Shown here: positions 34,225 through 42,861 of the stretch, piece by piece
How positions within the stretch are numbered: the stretch's first letter is position 1
How the letters are laid out: the number at the start of each line of letters is the position of its first letter
Origin: JANMMJ01 sp031373255
Lineage (GTDB): Bacteria > Pseudomonadota > Alphaproteobacteria > Rhizobiales > Aestuariivirgaceae
DNA: 64,000 nucleotides
NCBI GenBank assembly: GCA_031373255.1
Contig: JANMMJ010000003.1
Location: forward strand, 1 to 64,000
Reading direction: 5' to 3'
Translations under genes and position numbers: made by a program
Notes under the pieces: generated by a model
The model's database searches: none
What the model was told of the DNA's origin: nothing
The model's input: only the letters and a program-made list of their open reading frames with translations

Positions 34225-34434
34225 TTGCAGCCGGATGAAATCAAGAAGCTCACGCGTTTCCTGCGCACCAGGTTCCAGGCCGCCAATATCGAGGTGCGCC
34301 GCCGGCCGCAGAAGAATGATTCCTGCGAGGTCTATATCGGGGAAGAGTTCATCGGCGTGATCTTCAAGGACGAGGAAGACGGCGAGTTGTCCTACAATTT
34401 CTCCATGGCGATCCTGGATTTCGATCTCGAGTGA
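34225..34434 (+). CDS. DUF3126 family protein
   Basis: A 69-residue protein, MQPDEIKKLTRFLRTRF, then PQKNDSCEVYIGEEFIGVIF and DEEDGELSYNFSMAILDFDL, the whole DUF3126 family. The start is TTG, with AGGAG 9 bases upstream. Function unknown; it is conserved next to cysE in alphaproteobacteria. It ends flush with the stop of the convergent gene at 34435. Confidence 0.9.
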   Translation: MQPDEIKKLTRFLRTRFQAANIEVRRRPQKNDSCEVYIGEEFIGVIFKDEEDGELSYNFSMAILDFDLE

Positions 34435-35169
34435 TCATTCGGCCCGGCGCATGTAGCCGGCGGTCAGCTGGCGCGCGGTGGAGACGATGCCCTGCCATTC
34501 AGTGATGCGGCTCTTGGCAAAGCGTATCCTCGCGCGCAACGTGTCCGTCAGATTGATGATGCGTTCGCACAGCATCGGTCCCAAGGTCGAGCGCCTGAGG
34601 TCGCAGCGCATGATCATGGCGGGCGGGTTTTCCCCGGTGACATAAAGCTCTGAATCGGCATAGGGCGATTTGGGATCGAAGGGAAAGCGGGTCAGCCCGG
34701 CTTCGGCTGGCGAGCCCTGCAATAGATAGACCTTATAGATTTCATCGAAGCGTTCTTCCGGCAGCTTGTCATCGCTTTTTGGTTCGATCGACACGAAGAC
34801 GCGGTCCTCGGGCGCCACATCGTCGGCGCGGGCTTCCGGCATGGCGCCTGGTTCATAGGGCCAGGGAAACCACAGGTCGACGTGCTGCAACCCGCCGAGG
34901 AACGACCGCTCGGTTCGGGCAATCAGGCGCTCGGGGAGGAAAAAGCGGGTGCCCTCCAGGTCCATCTCGACGTGCCGGTTGGGCGGCGGCGCTTCGGCGC
35001 TGCGGCGCCACAACAGGGAGGGATTGGGAATGAAATAGAAGGCCAGGATGCCGCCTGCGGCGAGCATGAACAGCATCGCCGCCAGCACCAGCACAGCCGC
35101 GGCGGAGCGCTCGCGGGTGCGGCGCAGGCGGTGGCTCTGGTGGTGCTGGCTCATGGGGCTTTCTACCAT
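34435..35169 (-). CDS. Single-pass membrane protein of unknown function
   Basis: About 244 residues. One transmembrane segment (AAVLVLAAMLFMLAAGGILAFYF) follows a basic, His/Arg-rich N-terminus, so the remainder (about residues 60-244) lies in the periplasm. It includes DLEGTRFFLPERLIART, RVFVSIEPKSDDKL and MRCDLRRSTLGPMLCERI. The start could be 35169 (MVESPMSQ) or 35154 (MSQHHQ). No named family recognised, although proteins of this layout are frequent near cysE in related genomes as far as I recall. Confidence 0.75.
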   Translation of the reverse strand: MVESPMSQHHQSHRLRRTRERSAAAVLVLAAMLFMLAAGGILAFYFIPNPSLLWRRSAEAPPPNRHVEMDLEGTRFFLPERLIARTERSFLGGLQHVDLWFPWPYEPGAMPEARADDVAPEDRVFVSIEPKSDDKLPEERFDEIYKVYLLQGSPAEAGLTRFPFDPKSPYADSELYVTGENPPAMIMRCDLRRSTLGPMLCERIINLTDTLRARIRFAKSRITEWQGIVSTARQLTAGYMRRAE

Positions 35170-35255
35170 GGAACGGCCTTCAGCTTGCAGGGGCCTCCAA
35201 ATGTTTAACAATTCATTCCGCGACTGTGCTGGAATGAGACGTTTGGAGGTTGGTC

Positions 35256-35558
35256 ATGTTGATTTTCGCCTTCCTGCTGGCGGTATCGGCAGGAATTGTG
35301 AGTGGTGGCGTCACCGGCAGCATCTGGGCCATGGCGACGGGCGAGAAGCCCGATTTCTACCTGCTGACGGAGCGCAGCCTGGCAACCCCGCTCAAGGTCG
35401 CGGTCCTGGTCCTGCACGTGCCGCTGATCCTGGCGCAAAAGGCGGTTGAGCTCCGGTGGGAGCGGCCGGTTCTCAGCGTGACGGCACTTGGTGTTTGCGG
35501 TCTCTGGAGTTTCCTGCAGGGCGTGTTTATCCTGACCCAGGTTTTCGGCGTTACCTGA
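35256..35558 (+). CDS. Small membrane protein of unknown function
   Basis: A 100-residue protein with two to three hydrophobic segments (MLIFAFLLAVSAGIVSGGVT, VAVLVLHVPLILAQKAVEL and VLSVTALGVCGLWSFLQG). The ATG at 35256 has GGAGG 6 bases upstream, so it is a real translation start. It lies just before the gamma-carbonic anhydrase gene and may be cotranscribed. I did not recognise a named family. Confidence 0.75.
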   Translation: MLIFAFLLAVSAGIVSGGVTGSIWAMATGEKPDFYLLTERSLATPLKVAVLVLHVPLILAQKAVELRWERPVLSVTALGVCGLWSFLQGVFILTQVFGVT

Positions 35559-35569
35559 CAGGATTTCGT

Positions 35570-36130
35570 TTGCCCATTCTGACTCTCGATGGCATTGCTC
35601 CCGACCTTCCGCCGCAAGGCCAGTACTGGGTTGCGCCCAATGCCACGCTGATCGGCAGGGTGCGGCTGCAACGCCATGCGAGTGTGTGGTTCAATGCGGT
35701 GCTGCGCGGCGACAATGAGCTCATCGATGTCGGCGAGGGTTCGAACATCCAGGATGCTTGCGTACTGCACACCGACATGGGCTCACCCTTGAGCATCGGC
35801 CAAAACTGCACCATCGGCCATCTTGCCATGCTGCACGGCTGCACGATCGGCGACAACACGCTGATCGGCATTGGCACCGTCATTCTCAACAATGCACGGA
35901 TCGGAAAGAACTGCCTGATCGGCGCCAAGGCGCTGATTCCGGAAGGCAAGGACATCCCCGACAATTCGCTGGTGATGGGTGCGCCGGGGAGGGTGGTAAA
36001 GGAGATCACGCCGGAAGCAGCGGCGCGGCTCAGGAATGCGGCCGAACGCTACGTGCAGAACTGGCAGCGCTATGCGGCGGGGCTTACGGCTTATTTCCCC
36101 TCGCCCACTTTGGGGGAGAGGGCAGGGTGA
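35570..36130 (+). CDS. Gamma-carbonic anhydrase family hexapeptide protein
   Basis: A 186-residue left-handed beta-helix protein. Hexapeptide repeats run through most of it, and the zinc-binding histidines of the gamma-CA family are seen in CVLHTDMGSP and in IGHLAMLHGC. Such proteins hydrate CO2 or act as relatives in complex I; many bacterial versions are of uncertain activity. The start is a TTG at 35570 with AGGA upstream, giving MPILTLDGIAPDLP. The last residues, SPTLGERAG, are encoded by an intergenic palindromic repeat, so the C-terminus is unusual. Confidence 0.88.
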   Translation: MPILTLDGIAPDLPPQGQYWVAPNATLIGRVRLQRHASVWFNAVLRGDNELIDVGEGSNIQDACVLHTDMGSPLSIGQNCTIGHLAMLHGCTIGDNTLIGIGTVILNNARIGKNCLIGAKALIPEGKDIPDNSLVMGAPGRVVKEITPEAAARLRNAAERYVQNWQRYAAGLTAYFPSPTLGERAG

Positions 36131-36165
36131 GGGGTTTCTCCGCGCGTTCCAGCGATAGACCTCTC
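36097..36165. repeat. REP-like palindromic repeat overlapping the end of the gamma-CA gene
   Basis: CCCCTCGCCC at 36097-36106 pairs with GGGTGAGGGG at 36125-36134 (9 of 10 bases), with an internal GGGGGAGAGGGC. The following CGCGCGTTCCAGCGATAGACC (36141 onward) recurs at 38876-38896 with a single change. These are typical of multicopy intergenic repeats of rhizobial-type genomes. The repeat supplies the last codons of the upstream gene. Confidence 0.6.
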
Positions 36166-36240
36166 GCGCGAAAATCCCGGTCTGGACTCTCGCAAGCGCC
36201 GGGCTAATCTCATGGCAAGGCACCCGGATCGGAAGTCAGA

Positions 36241-37830
36241 ATGAACCGTCTCATCGACTATGTCATTGTCGGAGGTGGGTCGGCGGGTTGTGTGCTGGCC
36301 TCGCGATTAAGCGAGGACCCGGAGTGCCGGGTCGTTCTGTTAGAAGCGGGAAGCGAAGCGGATGGCCGTCTTGCGGCAGTGCCAGGTGCCGCACCCCGCC
36401 TGCAGAACACCAGGGCCGACTGGGCCTTTACGACCGTTCCGCAAAAGCAATTGTTTGACCGCCGCATTGCCTATCCGCGGGGCCGGGTGATCGGCGGAAG
36501 CAGCGTCCTGAACTACATGATCTATATCAGGGGCAACGCGGGCGACTATGACCGCTGGGCGCAGATGGGCAATAAAGGCTGGTCCTATGCCGACGTCCTG
36601 CCCTATTTCCAGAAGGCCGAAACCAACGCCGATTTCCATGACGGCTACCATGGCCAATCGGGTCCATTGGGCGTCGAGAGCAACCGGCACCGCCATCCGC
36701 TCTGCGCACTTTTCATCGAGGCGGCAAGGGGTATGGGCTTGCCGTTCAATGGCGATTTCAATGGCCGGTCCCAGGCAGGCTGCGGATATTATCAGGCGAC
36801 CCAGCGCAATGGCCGGCGGTCGAGCACCGCCGAGGCCTATCTCAATCCGGTTCTCGGCCGCGCCAACCTGACCGTCATCAGGAATTCCCATGTGACCCGC
36901 ATTGTCATCGAAAAGGGCCGCGCCGTGGGAGTCGAGTATCTGGCCGGGGGCCGTCACCAGGAGACGGTACGGGCGGAGGCCGAAGTCATCCTCGCCGCAG
37001 GCTCAATTGGTTCGCCCCATATCATGATGCTTTCCGGCCTTGGACCCGCGCCGAAACTTTCCGAACATGGCATCGAGGTGATTGCGGATATCGCCGGTGT
37101 CGGCCAGAACCTCGAAGATCATCTGGGCGTCGGCTCGTTGTCGGTCTTTATCAAAGACCCGGATGCCGTCTATGGCAAGGTGCCCGCTACCTTTGACGAG
37201 GCGCTGGATGAATTTGACAAGACCGGCGGCGGCCTGCTGGCATCGCTCTTTCTCGATGCCGGTGCATTCTTCTCGGTCGACCCCGGCACCGAATATCCGC
37301 AGTGCCAAAGCGTCCTGACACCCGGGATCACCGAATTTTATCGCACGGACGGTGCCCCTGACCGCAGCCGGTTCCGTGTGGTTGGCTGGCCCTGCCAGTC
37401 GAAGAGCCGGGGCAGCGTGACACTTGCTTCGGGGAACCCGCTCGATCCGCCACTGATCGATCCAAATTACCTGTCGGACCCGGACGATTTGCGTCTCAGC
37501 ATCGGCCAGGTGAAATGGACCCGGGACGTGCTGAACTCAAAAACCTTTGACGGCATTCGCGCTGGTCCGGCGCAGCCCGAGTTTGCCAGCGACTCCGACA
37601 TTGCAAACCATGTCCGGCGCAATGCTTCAACCATCTGGCATCCCACCAGCACATGCCGCATGGGGAGCAATGCCGAAGCTGTCGTCGGCCCGGACCTCCG
37701 CGTTCATGGCATCGCGGGCCTCAGCATCTGCGACGCTTCGGTCATGCCCTCCATGGTCAGAGGCAACACCAACGCCGCCACGATCATGATCGCGGAAAAA
37801 GGCGCCGACCTGATCCGGAGCCGTTCGTGA
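36241..37830 (+). CDS. GMC family oxidoreductase (choline/alcohol dehydrogenase type)
   Basis: A 529-residue FAD enzyme. The Rossmann dinucleotide motif is VIVGGGSAGCVLASRLSE at residues 8-25. The GMC signature is seen in GRVIGGSSVLNYMIYIRG and in GSIGSPHIMMLSGLGPA. The C-terminal catalytic pair is in WHPTSTCRMG (His) and MVRGNTNAATIMIAEKGAD (Asn). It oxidises an alcohol such as choline or a sugar or terpenoid alcohol; the substrate is not clear. It stands alone between repeats. Confidence 0.93.
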   Translation: MNRLIDYVIVGGGSAGCVLASRLSEDPECRVVLLEAGSEADGRLAAVPGAAPRLQNTRADWAFTTVPQKQLFDRRIAYPRGRVIGGSSVLNYMIYIRGNAGDYDRWAQMGNKGWSYADVLPYFQKAETNADFHDGYHGQSGPLGVESNRHRHPLCALFIEAARGMGLPFNGDFNGRSQAGCGYYQATQRNGRRSSTAEAYLNPVLGRANLTVIRNSHVTRIVIEKGRAVGVEYLAGGRHQETVRAEAEVILAAGSIGSPHIMMLSGLGPAPKLSEHGIEVIADIAGVGQNLEDHLGVGSLSVFIKDPDAVYGKVPATFDEALDEFDKTGGGLLASLFLDAGAFFSVDPGTEYPQCQSVLTPGITEFYRTDGAPDRSRFRVVGWPCQSKSRGSVTLASGNPLDPPLIDPNYLSDPDDLRLSIGQVKWTRDVLNSKTFDGIRAGPAQPEFASDSDIANHVRRNASTIWHPTSTCRMGSNAEAVVGPDLRVHGIAGLSICDASVMPSMVRGNTNAATIMIAEKGADLIRSRS

Positions 37831-37844
37831 TAATTCGTATGGCT

Positions 37845-37946
37845 TTATCCGTTGCATCGGGATAGCTGGATGCCGCTGGCAATATCATCCATCATTTTGG
37901 CAAGCTGAGATAGATCGCGCGGTCGCTTGGGATGCTTACTTATCAT
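37845..37946 (-). CDS. Possible 33-residue RPRD-type small protein
   Basis: A short frame (MISKHPKRPRDLSQLAKMMD) starting inside the last codons of the DinD-like gene (overlap 11 bases in another frame). The KRPRDLSQLAKMMDDIASG core resembles small proteins I know from rhizobia with a (K/R)RPRD-x-NQLAK-x-(I/V)VDIATGE pattern, so it may be a real gene. No separate ribosome binding site is clear, but the overlap would allow coupled translation. Confidence 0.45.
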   Translation of the reverse strand: MISKHPKRPRDLSQLAKMMDDIASGIQLSRCNG

Positions 37947-38841
37947 TCTTCGTTTTGCCTTTGTGGCCGTCAATCTTTGCAAACTCACGTCCAGCCTTCT
38001 TGAGGCCACTCTTAACAACGCGAATATCACCATCCAACGGCAAGTTTTCTGGCGTTGTCCCGCTAATTCTCCGCATCGTGTCTCTGATCTCCTTGCCCAC
38101 GGTCTCATGGGCCTTCTCTAGGCCTCGCTGCCCTTTAACATTTTCCTTGGAAATTTTTTCTTCGGTTTGCGTTATCCGAAACAGGTTAGCCGCCAATTCG
38201 GTCTTACCCATGAAATCCAATATCGAGCGGCCATCTGGGGAGCCTTTGAATCTCTGAAGCTCGCTGAAATTCATGTTGTACATTCCGCGATAGCCCGCGT
38301 TCTGAAAGAACGCATAATTCTGCACACCACGACCATAGACCGACGCGCTGAGGGACTTTTCACGCTCGGATACTTCCCCGCGAATTAGTACGCGCTCGAC
38401 ACCCTCTGCGTTCTGCACATATTGTCGAAATGCCTCTGCCGTAGTGATAAAATATGCCTGCGCGGCGGCAACCCTCTTATTCCTGGGGTCGCAGTTCATA
38501 ACGGTTAGGTAGCAGGCAAACCGGGACAAGCACCAATCGTCCCCAATTCCCTCGGTCTGAATTTCCTTGAAATTGTCTTTGATGGCAACGCCAAGATTCG
38601 CGCAAGCAGCCATCGCCCTATTGATGGCTTTCTTGATAGCCAGCATACTAGGGTATTCAAGCATCCTGACGAGGTCCGACGCTAGCCAATGCCGGAATCC
38701 ATTATTCCGTGCAAATGCTTCAAAATTGGGTCGATCGTCGTCAAAGTGGAAAACTTCAAGTTCAGACATAGCAACGCTCCACCGGTTTGCCATGTCATCA
38801 TATATGGCAATCGGGCGGGCTTCACCCAGTTCCTTCGTCAT
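37936..38841 (-). CDS. DinD-family (DNA damage-inducible protein D-like) protein
   Basis: A 301-residue protein related to E. coli DinD, an SOS-induced protein that inhibits RecA filaments. The similarity is best in the C-terminal half: FQNAGYRGMYNMNF, then RSILDFMGKTELAANLFR, TQTEEKISKENVKG and IRRISGTTPENLP-like (MRRISGTTPENLPLDG). The N-terminal half has WLASDLVRMLEYPS and SRFACYLTVMNCDPRNKRV, also DinD-like. Base composition is clearly lower in GC than its neighbours, which suggests transfer. The start at 38841 (MTKELGEARP) is preferred; upstream codons belong to a repeat. Confidence 0.8.
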   Translation of the reverse strand: MTKELGEARPIAIYDDMANRWSVAMSELEVFHFDDDRPNFEAFARNNGFRHWLASDLVRMLEYPSMLAIKKAINRAMAACANLGVAIKDNFKEIQTEGIGDDWCLSRFACYLTVMNCDPRNKRVAAAQAYFITTAEAFRQYVQNAEGVERVLIRGEVSEREKSLSASVYGRGVQNYAFFQNAGYRGMYNMNFSELQRFKGSPDGRSILDFMGKTELAANLFRITQTEEKISKENVKGQRGLEKAHETVGKEIRDTMRRISGTTPENLPLDGDIRVVKSGLKKAGREFAKIDGHKGKTKNDK

Positions 38842-38874
38842 GTCAATCCCGTTCGATTTCAGACTGACCCACTT

Positions 38875-38960
38875 CCGCGCGTTCCTGCGATAGACCCTTT
38901 GCACGGAGAGACCCCCTCATCTGGCGCTCCGCGCCATCTTCTCCCCGGCGGGGAGAAGGG
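38875..38960. repeat. REP-like repeat with two hairpins
   Basis: Contains CCGCGCGTTCCTGCGATAGA (38875-38894), a near copy of the segment after the gamma-CA gene, then CCCTCATC, a hairpin TGGCGC/GCGCCA (38922-38936), and the inverted repeat CTTCTCCCCG/CGGGGAGAAG (38938-38958). It separates the DinD-like gene and the Gfo/Idh/MocA gene, whose stop lies 9 bases to the right. Confidence 0.6.
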
Positions 38961-38968
38961 AAGGAACC

Positions 38969-40108
38969 CTATTTCGCACTTTCCCACTGGCCGGTTCTGG
39001 CTGACTTGAGCACGGCATCGGTCACGAGATCGGTGGCAAGAGCATCGCGGAAGGTGGGGCTGGCTGGCTTGCCGCTGCCGACACCTTCGAGGAAATCCGC
39101 CACCTGGTGGATGAAGGTGTGCTCGTAGCCGATCTGCAGGCCCGGCACCCACCACTTGCCCATGTAGGGATGATCGCCATCGGTGATGTGCACCGAGCGC
39201 CAGCCGCGCGTTTTGCCCTCGTCGCGGTGATCGAAATATTGCAGGCGGTGCAGGTCGTGCAGGTCCCAGGCAATCGAGGCATGCTCGCCATTGATCTCAA
39301 GCGTATAGAGCGCTTTGTGGCCGCGGGCGTAACGGGTGGCCTCGAAGCTTGCGAGCGAACCGTTGTCGAAGCGGGCGAGGAACAGGCTGGCGTCGTCGAT
39401 GCCGACCTTTTCAGTCTTGCCGGTAATTGTATGCATGCGCTCCTTGATGAAGGTCTCGGTCATGCCGGAGACTTTGGCGATGCCGCCATTGAGCCACATG
39501 GCGGTGTCGATGCAGTGGGCGAGGAGATCGCCGGTGACGCCTGAGCCTGCCACGCCAACATCGAGCCGCCACAGGCCCTGTCCGCCCTGCGGCAGGTTGG
39601 CTGAAATGGTCCAGTCCTGCAGGAACTTGGCGCGGTAATGGAAGATCTTGCCGAGCTTGCCTTCATCGATCAACTGCTTGGCAAGGGTCACGGCCGGCAC
39701 GCGGCGGTAATTGTACCAGACCATGTTGGCGACCTTGGCTTTCTCCACGGCGTCCACCATCTGTGAGGATTCGCCGGCATTGCGGCCCAATGGCTTCTCG
39801 CACATCACCATCTTGCCGGCACTTGCTGCGGCGAGGGCGATTTCAAGATGCGTGTCGTTGGGGCTCGCGATATCGATCACGTCGATATCCTTGCGCGCGA
39901 CCAGCTTGCGCCAGTCGGTCTCGGTCGATTCGTAGCCCCACTGTTCGGCGAAGGCCTTGAGCTTTCCGGCGTCGCGGGCACAGGCCGCCTTCAGCACAGG
40001 CTGGAATGGCACGTCGAAGAAATGGCCGACCTGCGAAAAGGCATTGGAATGGGTGCGGCCCATGAAGCCATAGCCCACCATGCCGATGTTGAGTTTTTTC
40101 CTGGTCAT
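38969..40108 (-). CDS. Gfo/Idh/MocA family NAD(P)-dependent dehydrogenase
   Basis: A 379-residue oxidoreductase. The N-terminal Rossmann domain is GMVGYGFMGRTHSNAF, and the signature motif CEKPLGRN holds the catalytic Lys. The C-terminal domain carries GVTGDLLAHCIDTAMWL, with the Asp and His of sugar dehydrogenases. These enzymes oxidise sugars, inositols or sugar acids. Its minus-strand neighbour at 40330 is a sugar isomerase/epimerase-like protein, so the two probably work on the same sugar or cyclitol. The exact substrate is unknown. Confidence 0.92.
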   Translation of the reverse strand: MTRKKLNIGMVGYGFMGRTHSNAFSQVGHFFDVPFQPVLKAACARDAGKLKAFAEQWGYESTETDWRKLVARKDIDVIDIASPNDTHLEIALAAASAGKMVMCEKPLGRNAGESSQMVDAVEKAKVANMVWYNYRRVPAVTLAKQLIDEGKLGKIFHYRAKFLQDWTISANLPQGGQGLWRLDVGVAGSGVTGDLLAHCIDTAMWLNGGIAKVSGMTETFIKERMHTITGKTEKVGIDDASLFLARFDNGSLASFEATRYARGHKALYTLEINGEHASIAWDLHDLHRLQYFDHRDEGKTRGWRSVHITDGDHPYMGKWWVPGLQIGYEHTFIHQVADFLEGVGSGKPASPTFRDALATDLVTDAVLKSARTGQWESAK

Positions 40109-40166
40109 TGCCTTGCTCCTTGGTCTTGCACTTGAATTGTTCTTCTCTCTGCCTTTAGCAAGAAGC

Positions 40167-40287
40167 CCTTATCCCCGCTTCGCGGACCTTCTCCCATCTT
40201 TCAGACGGGAGAAGGCGAAAGATTGCGAGATTGCCGCCTTCTCCCGCGCGTCTTGCGTGGGAGAAGGTCCCGAAGGGGGATGAGGGA
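40167..40287. repeat. REP-like inverted repeat pair
   Basis: The left arm starts CCCTTATCCCCGCTTCGCGG, then ACCTTCTCCC; the right arm is its inverse with CCTTCTCCC/GGGAGAAGG, ending GGGGGATGAGGG. Short GGGAGAAGG/CCTTCTCCC hairpins lie inside. This is the third copy of the same family in the window (see 36097 and 38875). It lies between the Gfo/Idh/MocA and isomerase genes and could end or stabilise transcripts. Confidence 0.65.
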
Positions 40288-40329
40288 CCTTTCCGTCCAC
40301 CAGCGGTGGCGCGAAAGGATCATCCCATC

Positions 40330-41376
40330 TCAAGCCACCCAGCCGTGTTTCTCGCGCACCTTGATCATGGCGGCGAGGATGTTGGTCCAGGTCTTGGGGT
40401 TCATCATCACTTCGGGCGGGAACATGCAGCCGTCCCAGCAGATGTGGCGGAAGGCCTTCATCAGTCCGCCCTCGCGGTCGCGCAACCAAAATCCGGCGTG
40501 CTTGGTGATGCTGAGCTTGCCGTTCCGGTCATCAACTTCGCAGTGGTGGCCGGTCTTGTCGTGATAGCCCAGTCCTTTCACGGTACCGTCGTTCTGGGCG
40601 ACATGCATGTCGATGGTCCAGGGCCTCAACGCATCGGTCATCTTCTTCAGCGCCTCATCGAGAACGTTCTTGTCCTTCCAGTCATATTTTCCCGGAAGCA
40701 GGCGCGACTTCGGCGCGTTGTAGCCCATCGTATAGAGCAGGGTATGGGCCATGTCGGCCTGGAAGCCGATAGTTTGCGGGCGGCCGGTTTCCTCGAGCGT
40801 GTCGAGCATGTCCTTCCATGAGTTCATGCCGCCCCAGCAGATTTCGCCCTCGCAGGCGAGCCGCTCGCCATAGTCCGCCGCAACGCTGCAGGCCTCGCGG
40901 AAGGTCCTGGCGATCTTCCTGGTATTGGCGGCCGGGTCCTTGGCCCATTCCGCCGTGCTGGTGGCTGAGTCGATCCGGATGACGCCATAGGGCCTGACGC
41001 CAAGCTCGCGCAGGCGCTTGCCCAGCTTGCAGGACTTCTCGACATTGGCGACGAACTTCTTGCGGTCGGATGCCGATCCCATGGCCGAGCCGCCGCCCAC
41101 CGGCGGCCACACGGGCGCCACGATCGAGCCGATCACCAGGTTGTGCTTCTTCACCTTGGCGCCAAGTTTCTTCACCTCGTCATCGGTTAAATCGATGTTG
41201 GTGTGAGGGGCGGCATGGAAGATGTCGATGCCATCGAACTTCACGCCGTTGACCTCCGCCTTGACGGTGTGGGCGATCATCGTGTCGAGATCGATCGCCG
41301 GGATTTCCTTCGATCCCCTGCCGACCAGTCCCGGCCACATGGCGTTGTGAAGTTTCGGATAGTTGTTGGCTGGCAT
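40330..41376 (-). CDS. Sugar phosphate isomerase/epimerase (AP endonuclease 2 family)
   Basis: A 348-residue TIM-barrel protein. Metal-binding residues are expected in FDGIDIFHAAPH, ERLACEGEICWGGM (Glu), GFQADMAHTLLY (Asp, His) and MHVAQNDGTV (His). The family covers isomerases and epimerases of sugars and inosose dehydratases. The ATG at 41376 has GGAGG upstream and gives a typical length; the frame is open to 41769 but that part is not family-like. It lies upstream of the Gfo/Idh/MocA dehydrogenase on the same strand. Confidence 0.88.
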   Translation of the reverse strand: MPANNYPKLHNAMWPGLVGRGSKEIPAIDLDTMIAHTVKAEVNGVKFDGIDIFHAAPHTNIDLTDDEVKKLGAKVKKHNLVIGSIVAPVWPPVGGGSAMGSASDRKKFVANVEKSCKLGKRLRELGVRPYGVIRIDSATSTAEWAKDPAANTRKIARTFREACSVAADYGERLACEGEICWGGMNSWKDMLDTLEETGRPQTIGFQADMAHTLLYTMGYNAPKSRLLPGKYDWKDKNVLDEALKKMTDALRPWTIDMHVAQNDGTVKGLGYHDKTGHHCEVDDRNGKLSITKHAGFWLRDREGGLMKAFRHICWDGCMFPPEVMMNPKTWTNILAAMIKVREKHGWVA

Positions 41377-41623
41377 GGTTCCTCCCACAGGCACGCTTGA
41401 TCTGCCCCGCATGTTATGCGTGGGCTGTCGGTGCTGTCCATTGTCTCGAGACGGCAATGCAATGGAATTATTCGGAAATCTGGCCGACCAGATTAGCGAT
41501 GGTTGCTGCAGAATGAACTTCCCGTCGATCCGCAGAAGTCCAGCATCCGGCTGCGGCAGTGACCGGCCAAGAGATCGGCCAATTACGTCTTGGTAATAAT
41601 AATATGCGTCTATATACAGGACC

Positions 41624-42844
41624 TTGCTAGGAAGGAAGATCGGCCAAATCGTGATATTGGAAACACCGCAGAGAATCGAACCGGCGCGTCTGGAAGATGT
41701 TCCCGAAATTGTATCGGATGTGCTGTCCGAATTGTCGGCAGCTACCGCCAAACTGGACAGTGCCCTCAATCAACGAACAGCCGCCAGCCTGGCAAGTCTG
41801 GTCCGTATCATGAACACCTACTACAGCAACCTGATCGAAGGGAACAACACGCGTCCCGCCGACATAGAGAAGGCACTTGCCGGCAAACTTGATGCGGACG
41901 AGGGGCGGCGCAATCTTCAGATCGAAGCAGCTGCGCATGTCCGCGTTCAAAGCGAAATTGATCGCATGGCTCTCGGGCAGCAATTACCCGAACCTGCCTC
42001 ACCGGAATTTATCCTGTGGCTTCACCGTGCCTTTTATGAAGATGCTTCGGATGAAATGCTCACTATCGGCGGTACCGGCCGTCAATTCCGCATGGAGCCC
42101 GGCCAATGGCGTTCCAGAGAAGCGCATAATGTTGCAGTCGGCAGGCACCAGCCACCATCGAGTGAACATGTTGCGCGATTCATGGACTATTTTTCCGAGC
42201 GCTACCGGTTTGATCGCCTAGGCAAGGCAGGGCGCATTCTGGCAATTCCCGCTGCGCATCACCGGTTCAATTTCATTCATCCATTTCCTGATGGAAATGG
42301 ACGCGTCAGCCGATTGATGAGTCACGCCATGGCGCAATCGGCAGGCATAGGTGCCCATGGTCTTTGGTCCATTTCGCGCGGACTTGCACGCGGCCTCGAC
42401 AGCCGCGGTGACTACAAGCGGATGATGGATCATGCCGATACGCCAAGACAGGGAGACCTTGATGGGCGAGGCAATCTTTCGCAAGCGGCACTTGTTCAAT
42501 TCGTCATTTGGTTTTTGCGGGTTTGCCTGGATCAGGTGACTTTCATGGCAAGCCTGTTTGAGCTGGACACTTTGGCGAAGCGCTTCAAAAATTACGTGGA
42601 GCGCAGCGATAGCCTGAAACCGGAAGCGTACCGCCTTATGGAAGAAGCTCTCATTCGCGGCGCGTTTGAAAGAGGTGAAGTCCCGCGCATAACCGGCTTG
42701 CCGGAACGAACGGCGCGGCGCGTTTTCAATGATGTCATCGCCGACGGGCTGCTGGCTTCGGAAACGCCCAAAGGGCCAGTCTCACTCCGCTTCCCCGTCG
42801 CCTCACTTGACGTGCTCTTTCCGCGCCTCTTTGCCGAAGCGTGA
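41624..42844 (+). CDS. Fic family protein with N-terminal inhibitory helix
   Basis: A 406-residue Fic/DOC-type enzyme, usually an AMP-transferase that modifies Tyr, Ser or Thr of target proteins. The active-site motif is FIHPFPDGNGRVSRLM (HPFx[DE]GNGRxxR). An N-terminal inhibitory motif (S/T)xxxE(G/N) is seen as YYSNLIEGNNT around residue 68, so this is a class II, self-inhibited Fic. The C-terminal part ends with a winged-helix-like segment (ITGLPERTARRVFNDVIADG). The start may be TTG at 41624 or GTG at 41651. No antitoxin gene is needed for this class. Confidence 0.9.
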   Translation: MLGRKIGQIVILETPQRIEPARLEDVPEIVSDVLSELSAATAKLDSALNQRTAASLASLVRIMNTYYSNLIEGNNTRPADIEKALAGKLDADEGRRNLQIEAAAHVRVQSEIDRMALGQQLPEPASPEFILWLHRAFYEDASDEMLTIGGTGRQFRMEPGQWRSREAHNVAVGRHQPPSSEHVARFMDYFSERYRFDRLGKAGRILAIPAAHHRFNFIHPFPDGNGRVSRLMSHAMAQSAGIGAHGLWSISRGLARGLDSRGDYKRMMDHADTPRQGDLDGRGNLSQAALVQFVIWFLRVCLDQVTFMASLFELDTLAKRFKNYVERSDSLKPEAYRLMEEALIRGAFERGEVPRITGLPERTARRVFNDVIADGLLASETPKGPVSLRFPVASLDVLFPRLFAEA

Positions 42845-42861
42845 GAGGAAGGAGCCGCACG

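Noticed and set aside
40167..40287. A CRISPR array, suggested by repeated GGGAGAAGG units
   Set aside because: The units are inverted rather than direct, unevenly spaced, and no cas gene is near; they fit a REP-like element.
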